Assembly (NCBI RefSeq): GCF_004792685.1
Contig: NZ_SRXT01000001.1
Span: forward strand, 186,001-250,000
Length of the DNA: 64,000 bases
Origin: Sphingomonas gei
GTDB lineage: Bacteria > Pseudomonadota > Alphaproteobacteria > Sphingomonadales > Sphingomonadaceae
Reading direction: 5' to 3'
How positions within the stretch are numbered: the stretch's first letter is position 1; the number at the start of each line of letters is the position of its first letter. A program made the translations under genes and the position numbers. The notes beneath the pieces are model-generated. The model saw nothing but the letters and a program-made list of their open reading frames with translations, was not told where the DNA came from and made no database searches. This document shows, one piece after another, positions 8,999 through 17,547 of this stretch.

Positions 8999-10582
8999 AT
9001 GCGCCACACGATGCGCCTGATGCTCGCCGCCACGGCGTCGCTGTTCGCCGTCTCGGCTTCGGCCCAGACCTACAAGACCGAGGCGGTCGACAAGCAGGTC
9101 ACCAAAGTCGAGGCCAAGCTCAAGCGCGGCAAGCTCAAGCCCGATTGGGAGTCGCTCGGCGGCTTCAAGGCGCCCGAATGGTTTCGCGATGCCAAGTTCG
9201 GCATCTTCATCCATTGGGGCCCCTATGCCGTCCCGGGATTCGCCAACGAATGGTATTCGCGCAACATGTATGTGCCGGGCAACGCGGCTTATACCTATCA
9301 CCAGAACGTGTTCGGGCCGCAGTCGAAGTTCGGCTACAAGGACTTCATTCCCAAGTTCAAGGCCGAGCGGTTCGACGCCGGCGAGTGGGTCGCGCTCTTC
9401 AAGCAGGCCGGTGCGCGCTACGTGATCCCGGTCGCCGAGCATTGCGACGGCTTCGCGATGTACGCCAGCGACATGACCGACTGGAACGCCGCCAAGATGG
9501 GGCCGAAACGCGACGTGACCGGCGAGATCGCCAAGGCGACGCGCGCGGCGGGGCTGCATTTCGGCCTGTCGTCGCACCGTGCCGAGCATTATTGGTGGTT
9601 CAATGCCGGGCGCGGCTATGACAGCGACGTCAACGACCCGGCCAATGCCGGGCTGTACGGCCCCGCCGCACCGCGCACCTTGCCGGGGGACAATCCCGAC
9701 GGCGAGCCCAATCCCAGCCATCTCGAAAACTGGTTCCCGCCCGATGACGCGTTCCTGCGCGACTGGCTGGCGCGCGGGACCGAGCTGGTCGACAAATACC
9801 AGCCCGAACTGATCTATCTCGACTGGTGGACGATGGCGCCGCGCTTCGATCCCTATCTGCGCCAGTTCACTGCCTATTATTACAACGAGGCCAAGGCGCG
9901 CGGGCAGGGGCCGGCGATCACCTATAAGGGCGAGCATTTCCCGGCCAATGCGGCGCTCTACGATGTCGAGCGCGGCAAGCTCGACGCATTGCGGCTGCTG
10001 CCGTGGCAGACCGATACGTCGGTGAGCATCGGCAGCTGGGGCTTCGCGCAGAACGACAAATATCGCACGCCCAAGTCGCTGATCGGCGACATGATCGACG
10101 TGGTGTCGAAGAACGGCAATCTGCTGCTCAATGTCGGCCCGCGCGCCGACGGCACGATCCCCGAGGAAGCGGCCAATGTGCTGCGTGGGATCGGCGCGTG
10201 GCTGGCAGTGAATGGCGAGGCGATCTACGAGACGCGGCCGTGGAAATATTATGGCGAGGGCACGACCTTCGCCGCCACCGGCGAGAAGACCGAGACGGCC
10301 AACAAGGCGTTTACCGCGTCCGACATCCGCTTCACCACGCGCGGCGAGACGCTGTACGCGATGGGGCTCGATCGGCCCGCCGACGGCCGCGTGCTGATCA
10401 AGACGCTCTATGCTGGCTCGCCCTATCTCGAGCGGCCGATCGCCTCGATCGAACTGCTCGGCGGTGGCGCGGTGGAATGGCGGCAGACCGACAAGGGGCT
10501 GGTGGTGACGCTGCCGGCGGCGACCGATCCCGAGCGCATGCCCTATGCGCTGCGGATCAAGTTCCGCGGCGGTTCGCGCTGA
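8999..10582 (+). CDS. GH29 alpha-L-fucosidase
   Basis: Exported retaining alpha-L-fucosidase of 527 residues. ATG 8999 is preceded by AGGAGAAG, and the N-terminus MRHTMRLMLAATASLFAVSASAQ is a Sec signal. An open extension upstream runs into the palindromic repeat and is not used. GH29 marks are WFRDAKFGIFIHWGPYAVPGF (about residues 61-81), PVAEHCDGFAMY, and ELIYLDWWT, where Asp275 is the likely nucleophile. NGNLLLNVGPRADGTIPEE is also a GH29 block. The C-terminal part is a beta-sandwich. It releases L-fucose from glycans; the adjacent SDR could act on the product. The SGNH esterase starts 2 bp after its stop. Confidence 0.93.
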   Translation: MRHTMRLMLAATASLFAVSASAQTYKTEAVDKQVTKVEAKLKRGKLKPDWESLGGFKAPEWFRDAKFGIFIHWGPYAVPGFANEWYSRNMYVPGNAAYTYHQNVFGPQSKFGYKDFIPKFKAERFDAGEWVALFKQAGARYVIPVAEHCDGFAMYASDMTDWNAAKMGPKRDVTGEIAKATRAAGLHFGLSSHRAEHYWWFNAGRGYDSDVNDPANAGLYGPAAPRTLPGDNPDGEPNPSHLENWFPPDDAFLRDWLARGTELVDKYQPELIYLDWWTMAPRFDPYLRQFTAYYYNEAKARGQGPAITYKGEHFPANAALYDVERGKLDALRLLPWQTDTSVSIGSWGFAQNDKYRTPKSLIGDMIDVVSKNGNLLLNVGPRADGTIPEEAANVLRGIGAWLAVNGEAIYETRPWKYYGEGTTFAATGEKTETANKAFTASDIRFTTRGETLYAMGLDRPADGRVLIKTLYAGSPYLERPIASIELLGGGAVEWRQTDKGLVVTLPAATDPERMPYALRIKFRGGSR

Positions 10583-10584
10583 CG

Positions 10585-11700
10585 ATGCGGCGCGTCCTGG
10601 CGGCGGCGCTGCTCATCGCGGCGCTGCCGGCAGGGGCACAGGAAGGGACGTGGCAGCCGGCATGGTACGCCGCGCCGTTTCCGGCGATTCCGGTGCTGTT
10701 GCCGAACGATCGACGGACGTTCGAGAACCAGAACGTCCGCCAGTTCCTCACCGTCGAGGCCGAGGGTGATGCGCTGCGGGTGCGGCTGACCAATGAGCTT
10801 GGTACCACGCCGCTGCATGTCGGATCGGTGCGGATCGGCCGCGCCGATGCGGATGGCGGCACGATCGTACGGTTCGCCGGGGCGCGGAGCGTGGACATTC
10901 CGGCCGGAGCGCCCTTGCTCAGCGACGCGATCGCGATGCGCGTGCGGCGGTTCGAGCGATTGACGGTATCGGTGCATTACGATCGCGCTGCGACGCCCGC
11001 CGCGCATCTGCTGCCGGTCGAATTGTCTGAGGGCATGGGGGCACCGCAGAGCGTGCGCGCGCCGGGGATCGTTTCGGCGATCGAAGTGCGCCGGGCGCGG
11101 CCGCGCCGGCTCGTCGTCGCGATCGGCGATTCGATCACCGAAGGCACCCCCGATCAGGCAAGCGCGCATCGCAGCTGGCCGCAGCAACTGAGCGCGCGTC
11201 TCGGCGTCACCGTGCTCAACGCCGGGATCAGCGGCGGACGCCTGCTCAAGGACGGGGCGGGGCCCTCGCTGCTCGCCCGGCTGGACCGCGACGTGCTGGC
11301 GCAGCCGGGAGTCACCGATCTGGTGCTGCTGATCGGGATCAACGACATCGGCAATGGCGAGAAGACCGGCGCGCCGGTGACTGCGGACGCGATCATCGCC
11401 GGCTATCGGCAGGTCATCGCCCGCGCGCAGGGCCGCGGCGTGCGTGCGATCGGCGCGACGATCCTGCCCTATCGCGGCGCGGCTTATTACAACGAGCGCG
11501 GCGAAGCCGTGCGGCGCGCGGTGAACGCGTGGGTCCGCGAGAGCGGCGAATTCGACGCGGTGATCGACTTTGCCGCGACGGTGGCGGATCCGGCCGATCC
11601 TGGCCGTTTGAAGGCGACGTTCGATCCGGGCGACCATCTGCATCCCAATGCCGAGGGATACGCTGCGATGGCCGCAACGGCTGAGCGCGTGCTTCGCTGA
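10585..11700 (+). CDS. SGNH/GDSL hydrolase, probable sugar esterase (copy 1)
   Basis: Exported esterase of 371 residues with a Sec signal (MRRVLAAALLIAALPAGA). An N-terminal beta-domain (about residues 20-165) precedes the SGNH domain. Block I is AIGDSITEG with the nucleophile Ser, block II has the oxyanion Gly in NAGISGGRLL, block III is LIGINDIG (GxND), and block V is DHLHPNAEGY with the Asp-x-x-His dyad. The start at 10585 lies 2 bp after the fucosidase stop, so both share a transcript. Such enzymes commonly remove acetyl groups from polysaccharides; that role is inferred. A paralogue is at 20462-21649. Confidence 0.88.
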   Translation: MRRVLAAALLIAALPAGAQEGTWQPAWYAAPFPAIPVLLPNDRRTFENQNVRQFLTVEAEGDALRVRLTNELGTTPLHVGSVRIGRADADGGTIVRFAGARSVDIPAGAPLLSDAIAMRVRRFERLTVSVHYDRAATPAAHLLPVELSEGMGAPQSVRAPGIVSAIEVRRARPRRLVVAIGDSITEGTPDQASAHRSWPQQLSARLGVTVLNAGISGGRLLKDGAGPSLLARLDRDVLAQPGVTDLVLLIGINDIGNGEKTGAPVTADAIIAGYRQVIARAQGRGVRAIGATILPYRGAAYYNERGEAVRRAVNAWVRESGEFDAVIDFAATVADPADPGRLKATFDPGDHLHPNAEGYAAMAATAERVLR

Positions 11701-11747
11701 ACAGCATCGCTAGAGTCGATTTCATATTGACGCAATCGGTGCTTTTC

Positions 11748-11832
11748 CCGTTCGCCCTGAGCCTGTCGAAGGGCGGCTATCCACGCACGGACCATTGGCG
11801 GCATCGCCCTTCGACAAGCTCAGGGCGAACGG
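11748..11832. repeat. Sphingomonad-type inverted repeat
   Basis: Two 28-bp arms (11748-11775 and 11805-11832) containing CCGTTCGCCCTGAGC and its complement are inverted around a 29-bp spacer, with one mismatch. This CTTCGACAAGCTCAGGGCGAAC family is frequent in sphingomonad intergenic DNA. It sits between the convergent ends of the SGNH esterase and GH106 genes and could act as a bidirectional transcription stop. Confidence 0.8.
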
Positions 11833-11863
11833 CTCGGGTGGGTCAATCTAACTGAAATCGAGT

Positions 11864-14800
11864 CTAGATGCCGCTGACCTTGGTCACGCCGCGCACAAGG
11901 ATCCGCACCGGCCCCAGCAGCCCGGCGGGATCGAGCTCGGCGCCTTCGCCGCCGGGAAGCCACTGCTGGCCCTTGCGCAGCATCGGAACAACATGCGTGA
12001 CGCGCTCGGCCTGGGCCTTGCCGTGATCGCCGATCAGCCGGTTGCGCCAGGTGTTTGCGACGTCGACCTCGATCGTCACCCGGCCGCCAAGGTCGGCCGG
12101 CAGGGGGACCTGGAACGGCGGACGCCATGCGTAGCCGATCTGCCGGCCGTTCACCCGCACCGTCGCCAGATTGGCGACGTCGCCGAGATCGAGGACCAGT
12201 TCGCGATCCGGGCGGGCCTTGGGCAGCGTTATCGCAGTCGAATAGGTGGCGACGCCCGAATAGAAATGCAGCTCGGGCTCCTCCAGCTCGGTCCACGAAC
12301 GGAGACGATCGAGCTTCACCGTGCGCGGCCGGTCAAGCCGCTCGGCGAAGCGCAGCGTCCAAGGGCCGTGCACGACCTGCGCGTCTCCATCCGTTATTCG
12401 CGCGATCCCGCTGCCGGAGCGCCTGTAGTGCCCGGTGAGGTCGCTGGCGGGGCGTCCCGCATAGGTGCCGGCGAACAGCACGAAGATCGAGCCGCCCGGA
12501 TCGAGCGTCACGGGCAGGCTGGTAACGCTGCCATCGTCGCGCCACGCACCTGCCGCCTCGACTGCACCGCGGTCGGCATCCCAAAGCTCGGGCGCCGCGC
12601 CGGTGCTGCGAAAACGGCCGACGAAGCGCGCTTCGCGGTCCGAGGGATTGAACAGGAAGAACATCGTCCAGCCTGGGCCGTGCCGCTGCGTCCATTCCAC
12701 GCCTGCGGCACCTTCGGCGACAAAGGCGGGCGTGCCGAGAAGCCGCGCGAGATCGGCGGTCTCCGCGATCTTGCCGCTGCCCCAGAGATCGGCGGCGATC
12801 GCGTGCAATCGTGCCTCGCCTGCATCGCCGCTTTCGAGACCGGGCAGCCGCGCCGGCCGCGGACCGATCACGGTGGCACCCTCCGCCACGAGGCGGGCGA
12901 TGCTCTCGGCCAGCGGCAGCGTCATGCGGTCGCTGGGTGGAAGCACCAGCACGCGATACGAGGCGCCGCCCGGGAGTTCGATCCGACCGTCGCGCACCGT
13001 GGCGAGTCTCAGTAGCGCGTCGCGATTGATCGAATCATAGGCAAACCCGCCGGGGAGGGCAGGCGACAATGCCTTCGGCATCAGCGCGCGCGTGGGAATG
13101 TCCTCGCCGATGAAATACGCAATGTCGGCAACCGCGCTGCCCGCCTGAAGCAACGCCTGCGCGCGCACGACATAATCGCGCCAACCTTGCCCTGGCTTCC
13201 ACCAGCTTTGCTGCGCAGCAAAATGCGATCCGATACCGTTCAGCGTCATCCCCGGCGCGCGATCGGGCCAGGGCTGCATCGCCCAGACGTGGAGATGGAG
13301 GTGGTTGATCCCCTCGCAGAAATTGTGATCGCCGATCCGCTTGAACAGAAAAGGATGCTCGCGCCACGTCATCAGCCCCTGCGTGAACGCCTCGGCGCCC
13401 GCGATCTTGTTGCCGTAGATCCGCGCGCCCGAGACGGCATCCTTGATGTCGTTGGGCTTGTCGTTGCGCGGGGTGTTGACCCAGAATTCGCCCATCGGCT
13501 CGTCGAGGTAGCGGGCATAATCGAGCCCATCGGCGAGGAAGGTGGGGTTTTGCGGCTCGCCGCTGAACCGGCAGCCGCGCGCATGCGCCATCGCCGCAAT
13601 GGGCGCGTAGAAATGGTCGCGCGACAATTCGGCGATTGTGCGGCGCAAGTCGAACAGGAAGGCCTCGCTCGCCTCCATGCTGTCGACCGGCACGCCCGCC
13701 ATCACGGCCACCCAGGGCAGCGCATCATAGCCGCGCAGGCGCGCGAAATCCTCGGGGAAGGCGGGCGACCAATTCTGGGTGTGCGCCTCCCAGCTGTCGA
13801 CATGGACGATCTTGAGCGCGCGTTTGCCCGCCGGTCCCAGCCGATCGAGCGCCTTGCCGAACCAATTGTCGAACTGGAGCCTGGCGGCCTCGGGATCGAA
13901 GCGGTCGCATTCGAGACCTTCGCCGAGGCCTGCGGCGGCGTTCTTCTTGCCCGTGGTGGTGCAGCCGATGCGGAGGATGCGCCAGCGGCCTTTGGGCGCG
14001 TTCCAGCGCAGTCTGCCGCTCGCGTCCATAAACTTGCGCAGGTCGACGATCGCCTCGCTTTTGACACAGGCGGCGGCGGGAAGCGCGTCGTCCTCCATGC
14101 GCCTGCTGCGCCCCCAGGCGGCGCCCGACTTGATCGGCAAATGATGCATCGTCGGCATCGACGAGAGATGCAACCCCTTGAGCCGCAGCGCGGTCTCCTG
14201 GCCGAAATCCTGGTTCTCGTCATAGTCGAACGGCCCCTCGGGCCGATGGACGAAGCGGAACGCGCGCGCGCTGGTCTCGGGCACGGCGTGGGTGAGGGTG
14301 GTGAGGTCGGTCTGCCAGCCATGGCCCGGGTAATCGAGCCGCCCGACCGGCCGCCAGGCGGCGCCATCGTCGCTCGCCTCGACCCACAGGCTGTTCGCGG
14401 CGCGCAGCACGCCGCTGGCGAAGCCGGTCCTCGCATTGGGCGTGCGGACCGTCACCGATCGCAGCGTAAACGGCTTTGCGAAGCGATAGACGATCGAGCC
14501 GCCTTGTTCGGTATCGATCAGTTCCGCATCGTTGGCGGGATCGGCAAGTGCGGCGGGGTTGGCGAGCGGCAGATCGCTGGTCACCGTCGCGGCCTCGCTG
14601 GTCGCCTCCCAGCCGCGGTCGATCGGCACCGCGATCACCGCCACGTCGCGATGATAACCGAGCTTCACCTCGCCGGTTGGCAGCGCGAGGTCGATCGTCC
14701 GCCCGCCATCGACCCGGGTCTCGCCCCAGACGAGGTGCTGCATCGACAGTTCGGGGGTGATCCACGGCCCGCTGGCGGTGGCCCAGCCGTCGCACATGTT

Positions 14801-15217
14801 CATCGCGAGTTCGACGCCAAGCCGCTCGGCCTCGGCGGCGGCATGCTCGATCATTTCCCACCAGACCGGCGTGAGCGCATCGGCGGGCGGGGTCACCTGC
14901 GGCGTCTTGCCGCTCTTGCCGATGCTGAACATCGCCGCGCGGCCGATGCCGCCTGTCTTCATTGCGGTCAGATCGGCGGTGATCCCTTCCCGGGTCACCG
15001 CGCCGCCCATCCAGTACCAATATGCTGCCAGATGCGCGTCACGGGGGGGATTGCGCCAGCGCTCGGCAAGGTCAGGCGCGGCGGTGGGCAATTCCTCCGG
15101 CAGCGCTGCGGCAACCTGCCAATAGCCAGACGCGCACGGCACCGCCGAGAGCGCGAGCGCACCGCCTCCGGCCAAAAGCTCGCGCCGTCCGATACCGCCC
15201 GATTGCTTGCTGTTCAC
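11864..15217 (-). CDS. GH106-type alpha-L-rhamnosidase, Tat-exported
   Basis: Large glycosidase of 1117 residues matching the GH106 alpha-L-rhamnosidase layout. It has an N-terminal barrel (RWRNPPRDAHLAAYWYWMGGAVT, GIGRAAMFSIG, VHVDSWEAHTQNW, GCRFSGEPQNPTF). The C-terminal half includes a galactose-binding-like sandwich (LVLDLGDVANLATVRVNGRQ). The GTG at 15217 is chosen because GGGAG lies 7 bases upstream and a twin-arginine signal follows at once (IGRRELLAGGGALALSAV). A further 49 open codons upstream look noncoding and would cover the divergent promoter. It should cleave terminal rhamnose in the periplasm. Family assignment is good; catalytic residues were not mapped. Confidence 0.85.
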   Translation of the reverse strand: MNSKQSGGIGRRELLAGGGALALSAVPCASGYWQVAAALPEELPTAAPDLAERWRNPPRDAHLAAYWYWMGGAVTREGITADLTAMKTGGIGRAAMFSIGKSGKTPQVTPPADALTPVWWEMIEHAAAEAERLGVELAMNMCDGWATASGPWITPELSMQHLVWGETRVDGGRTIDLALPTGEVKLGYHRDVAVIAVPIDRGWEATSEAATVTSDLPLANPAALADPANDAELIDTEQGGSIVYRFAKPFTLRSVTVRTPNARTGFASGVLRAANSLWVEASDDGAAWRPVGRLDYPGHGWQTDLTTLTHAVPETSARAFRFVHRPEGPFDYDENQDFGQETALRLKGLHLSSMPTMHHLPIKSGAAWGRSRRMEDDALPAAACVKSEAIVDLRKFMDASGRLRWNAPKGRWRILRIGCTTTGKKNAAAGLGEGLECDRFDPEAARLQFDNWFGKALDRLGPAGKRALKIVHVDSWEAHTQNWSPAFPEDFARLRGYDALPWVAVMAGVPVDSMEASEAFLFDLRRTIAELSRDHFYAPIAAMAHARGCRFSGEPQNPTFLADGLDYARYLDEPMGEFWVNTPRNDKPNDIKDAVSGARIYGNKIAGAEAFTQGLMTWREHPFLFKRIGDHNFCEGINHLHLHVWAMQPWPDRAPGMTLNGIGSHFAAQQSWWKPGQGWRDYVVRAQALLQAGSAVADIAYFIGEDIPTRALMPKALSPALPGGFAYDSINRDALLRLATVRDGRIELPGGASYRVLVLPPSDRMTLPLAESIARLVAEGATVIGPRPARLPGLESGDAGEARLHAIAADLWGSGKIAETADLARLLGTPAFVAEGAAGVEWTQRHGPGWTMFFLFNPSDREARFVGRFRSTGAAPELWDADRGAVEAAGAWRDDGSVTSLPVTLDPGGSIFVLFAGTYAGRPASDLTGHYRRSGSGIARITDGDAQVVHGPWTLRFAERLDRPRTVKLDRLRSWTELEEPELHFYSGVATYSTAITLPKARPDRELVLDLGDVANLATVRVNGRQIGYAWRPPFQVPLPADLGGRVTIEVDVANTWRNRLIGDHGKAQAERVTHVVPMLRKGQQWLPGGEGAELDPAGLLGPVRILVRGVTKVSGI

Positions 15218-15265
15218 GCTTTCACTCCCATCGTCCGGCTTGCCATAAGCGAGTCCTGTCCGTAC

Positions 15266-15286
15266 GCATATCATATTACTAATCGC
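15266..15286 (+). promoter_or_regulatory. Shared operator motif, site A
   Basis: An AT-rich block in the GH106/GH42 divergent promoter, with core TATCATATTACTAAT. It matches site B (20420-20440) at 19 of 21 positions. Being conserved in two divergent glycosidase promoters and absent from coding sequence, it is a likely operator, probably for the GntR/FadR regulator at 22699-23454. Confidence 0.6.
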
Positions 15287-15297
15287 GGAGAGTATCG

Positions 15298-17388
15298 GTG
15301 GTCCAGCGCAGCTTTGGTCTCTTGGCGACGATTGCGACGGCTGCCCTTGCGATAGCCGCGCCATCGACGGCGCAGGACGCTTCGCGCGCGTCTGCGAAGG
15401 CCGCTCTCGCCGCGCCCAAAGTCCCGCTGGCGATCGGGGTGTCGTGGTATCCCGAGCAATGGCCCGAGGCGCGCTGGGCGACCGACCTCGCGATGATGCG
15501 GCAGGCCGGGTTCAACACCGTCCGGCTCGCCGAATTCGCCTGGAGCCGAATGGAGCCGAGCGACGGCAGGTTCGACTTCGCATGGCTCGATCGCGCGATC
15601 GCCGCGGCGCATGCGGCGGGGATGCAGGTCGTGCTCGGCACCCCCACCGCCGCGCCGCCGGCGTGGATGAGCCAGGCCTATCCCGAGATCCTGCGCGTCG
15701 ACGAAAACGGCACGCGCGCCGAACATGGCGGACGGCGGCATTTCTCCTTCGCCAGCGCGCGCTATCGGACCTTCGCGACGCGGATCGCCGCGGAGATGGC
15801 GAAGCATTATGGCCGCGATCCGCGTATCCTGGGCTGGCAGATCGACAACGAAGTCGGCCCGCCGTCTTTCGATCCCGAAGCGCAGGCGCTGTGGCATGCC
15901 TTTCTGGCAAAGCGCTACGGCACGATCGAGACGCTCAACCGCCGCTGGACCACGCACTATTGGAGCCAGCATTACGACAATTTCGCGCAGGTGCCGCTGC
16001 GCGCCACCGGGCAGCACAATCCCGGGCTGCTGCTCGACTTCAAGCATTTCGTCACCGCGACCTGGGTCGATTATGTCCAGGCGCAGGCCGGCGCGATCCG
16101 CGCGGTGGCCGATCCGCGGCAATGGGTGACCACCAACACGATGTTCTGGAATGCCGGGTTCGATCATTTCGCGATGCACCGCGATCTCGATCTCGCGTCG
16201 TGGGACAATTACATCCCCGATGGCCGTCCGGACTGGCTCGCCAATGCCGCCAATCACGATCTGGTGCGCGGCTACAAGCAGCGCAATTTCTGGCTGATGG
16301 AGACACAGCCGGGCCGAGTCGACTGGGTGCCGGTCAATCGCGCGCTCGATCGCGGTCAGACGCGCGAACTGGCGTGGCAGGCGATCGGCCATGGCGCCGA
16401 CGCGGTGCTCTATTGGCAGTGGCGTTCGGCGTTGAACGGTCAGGAGCAATATCACGGCGCGATGCTGGGGGCGGACGGCACGCCCTATCCGATCTTCGAC
16501 GAGAGCGCCCAGGTCGCGCACGATGCCGCGGCGGCGGGGCCGGCGCTGGCGGGGACCGAACCCGTCGGCAAGATCGCGATGCTGTTCTCCTATGACAGCC
16601 GCTGGGCGATCGACTTGCAGCGGCATCATCGCGACTTCGATCCGATCAAGCAGTTCACCGCCTGGTATCGCCCGCTGCGCAGCCTCTCGCAGGCGGTGCA
16701 CATCGTGCCGATCGACGCCGATCTGAAGCGCTATCCGCTGGTGGTGGCGCCCAGCCTGCATGTGGTGACGCAGGCGGAAGCCGACCGGCTCGCCGGGTAC
16801 GTCCGCGCCGGCGGGCATCTGGTGCTCGGGCCGCGATCGGGGATGAAGGACGATGCCAACGCGCTATGGCCGCAGCGCCAGCCGGGGCCGCTTGCCGATC
16901 TGCTCGGCGCGCAAGTCGAGCAATATTATGCCCTGGATGCCGCCGCGCCGCTGAGCGGGGCGCTCGGCAATGGCGAGACGAGCATCTGGGCCGAGACCAT
17001 CGCGCCGCGGGCGAAGGATGTCGAAATTCTCGAGCGCTATGGCCCGTCCAACGGTTGGCTCGACGGCAAGCCCGCGGCGGTAACGCGGCGGGTGGGCAAG
17101 GGGCGGATCACCTATGTCGGCGTCTGGCCCGATGAGGCGATGCTGCGCGGTTTTGCGCGGCGTTTGCTGGAGGAGGCGAAGGTCGCGCCGGTAATCCCGG
17201 ACGCGCCGGCGGCGCTCGAAGTGATGGAGCGGGCGGGGGCGGGTAAGCGGATGCTGATACTGATCAACCACGGGGATGCGCCGCTAAGTCCTGCGCTGCC
17301 CGCGGGTGCGAAGCCGGTGACGGGTGATCTGCGCGATGGCAGTTTGCCGGCGCATGGGGTGGCGGTGGTGGCGCTGCCGGCGGATTAG
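15298..17388 (+). CDS. GH42 beta-galactosidase, exported (copy 2)
   Basis: Second GH42 enzyme, 696 residues, clearly paralogous to the one at 6801-8858. The GTG start at 15298 follows GGAG, and a Sec signal ends at about residue 26 (IAAPSTAQ). It shares SWYPEQWPEARW, acid/base Glu185 (WQIDNEV), predicted nucleophile Glu335 (FWLMETQPG), GHGADAVLYWQWRSALNGQEQYHG and GGHLVLGPRSGMKDD. It is divergent from the GH106 rhamnosidase with operator motif A between them. It likely removes beta-galactose from the side chains that the rhamnosidases also act on. The two copies may differ in linkage preference. Confidence 0.93.
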   Translation: MVQRSFGLLATIATAALAIAAPSTAQDASRASAKAALAAPKVPLAIGVSWYPEQWPEARWATDLAMMRQAGFNTVRLAEFAWSRMEPSDGRFDFAWLDRAIAAAHAAGMQVVLGTPTAAPPAWMSQAYPEILRVDENGTRAEHGGRRHFSFASARYRTFATRIAAEMAKHYGRDPRILGWQIDNEVGPPSFDPEAQALWHAFLAKRYGTIETLNRRWTTHYWSQHYDNFAQVPLRATGQHNPGLLLDFKHFVTATWVDYVQAQAGAIRAVADPRQWVTTNTMFWNAGFDHFAMHRDLDLASWDNYIPDGRPDWLANAANHDLVRGYKQRNFWLMETQPGRVDWVPVNRALDRGQTRELAWQAIGHGADAVLYWQWRSALNGQEQYHGAMLGADGTPYPIFDESAQVAHDAAAAGPALAGTEPVGKIAMLFSYDSRWAIDLQRHHRDFDPIKQFTAWYRPLRSLSQAVHIVPIDADLKRYPLVVAPSLHVVTQAEADRLAGYVRAGGHLVLGPRSGMKDDANALWPQRQPGPLADLLGAQVEQYYALDAAAPLSGALGNGETSIWAETIAPRAKDVEILERYGPSNGWLDGKPAAVTRRVGKGRITYVGVWPDEAMLRGFARRLLEEAKVAPVIPDAPAALEVMERAGAGKRMLILINHGDAPLSPALPAGAKPVTGDLRDGSLPAHGVAVVALPAD

Positions 17389-17399
17389 GGCGCTGCGTT

Positions 17400-17545
17400 C
17401 CCCTCCCTGAAGGGAGGGGCAGGGGTGGGTGGCGTCGGCTGGGGCTCGATGCCCAGCCGATGCCTCTTGCCGTGACGTGAGCGATTCTTTTGAGCGCGCA
17501 GACGCGCGCACCCACCCCCTGCCCCTCCCTGCGAGCAGGGAGGGG
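17400..17545. terminator. Paired GC-rich hairpins between convergent genes
   Basis: Two hairpins lie between the stops of GH42 copy 2 and GH78. The first is CCCCTCCC/GGGAGGGG (17400-17419, 8-bp stem). The second is CCCCTCCCTGC/GCAGGGAGGGG (17522-17545, 11-bp arms). The hairpins and their GGGGTGGGTG flanks are inverted copies of one another with a 1-base indel. This is a known type of sphingomonad repeat, positioned to stop transcription from both sides. There is no U tract. Confidence 0.6.
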
Positions 17546-17547
17546 AG

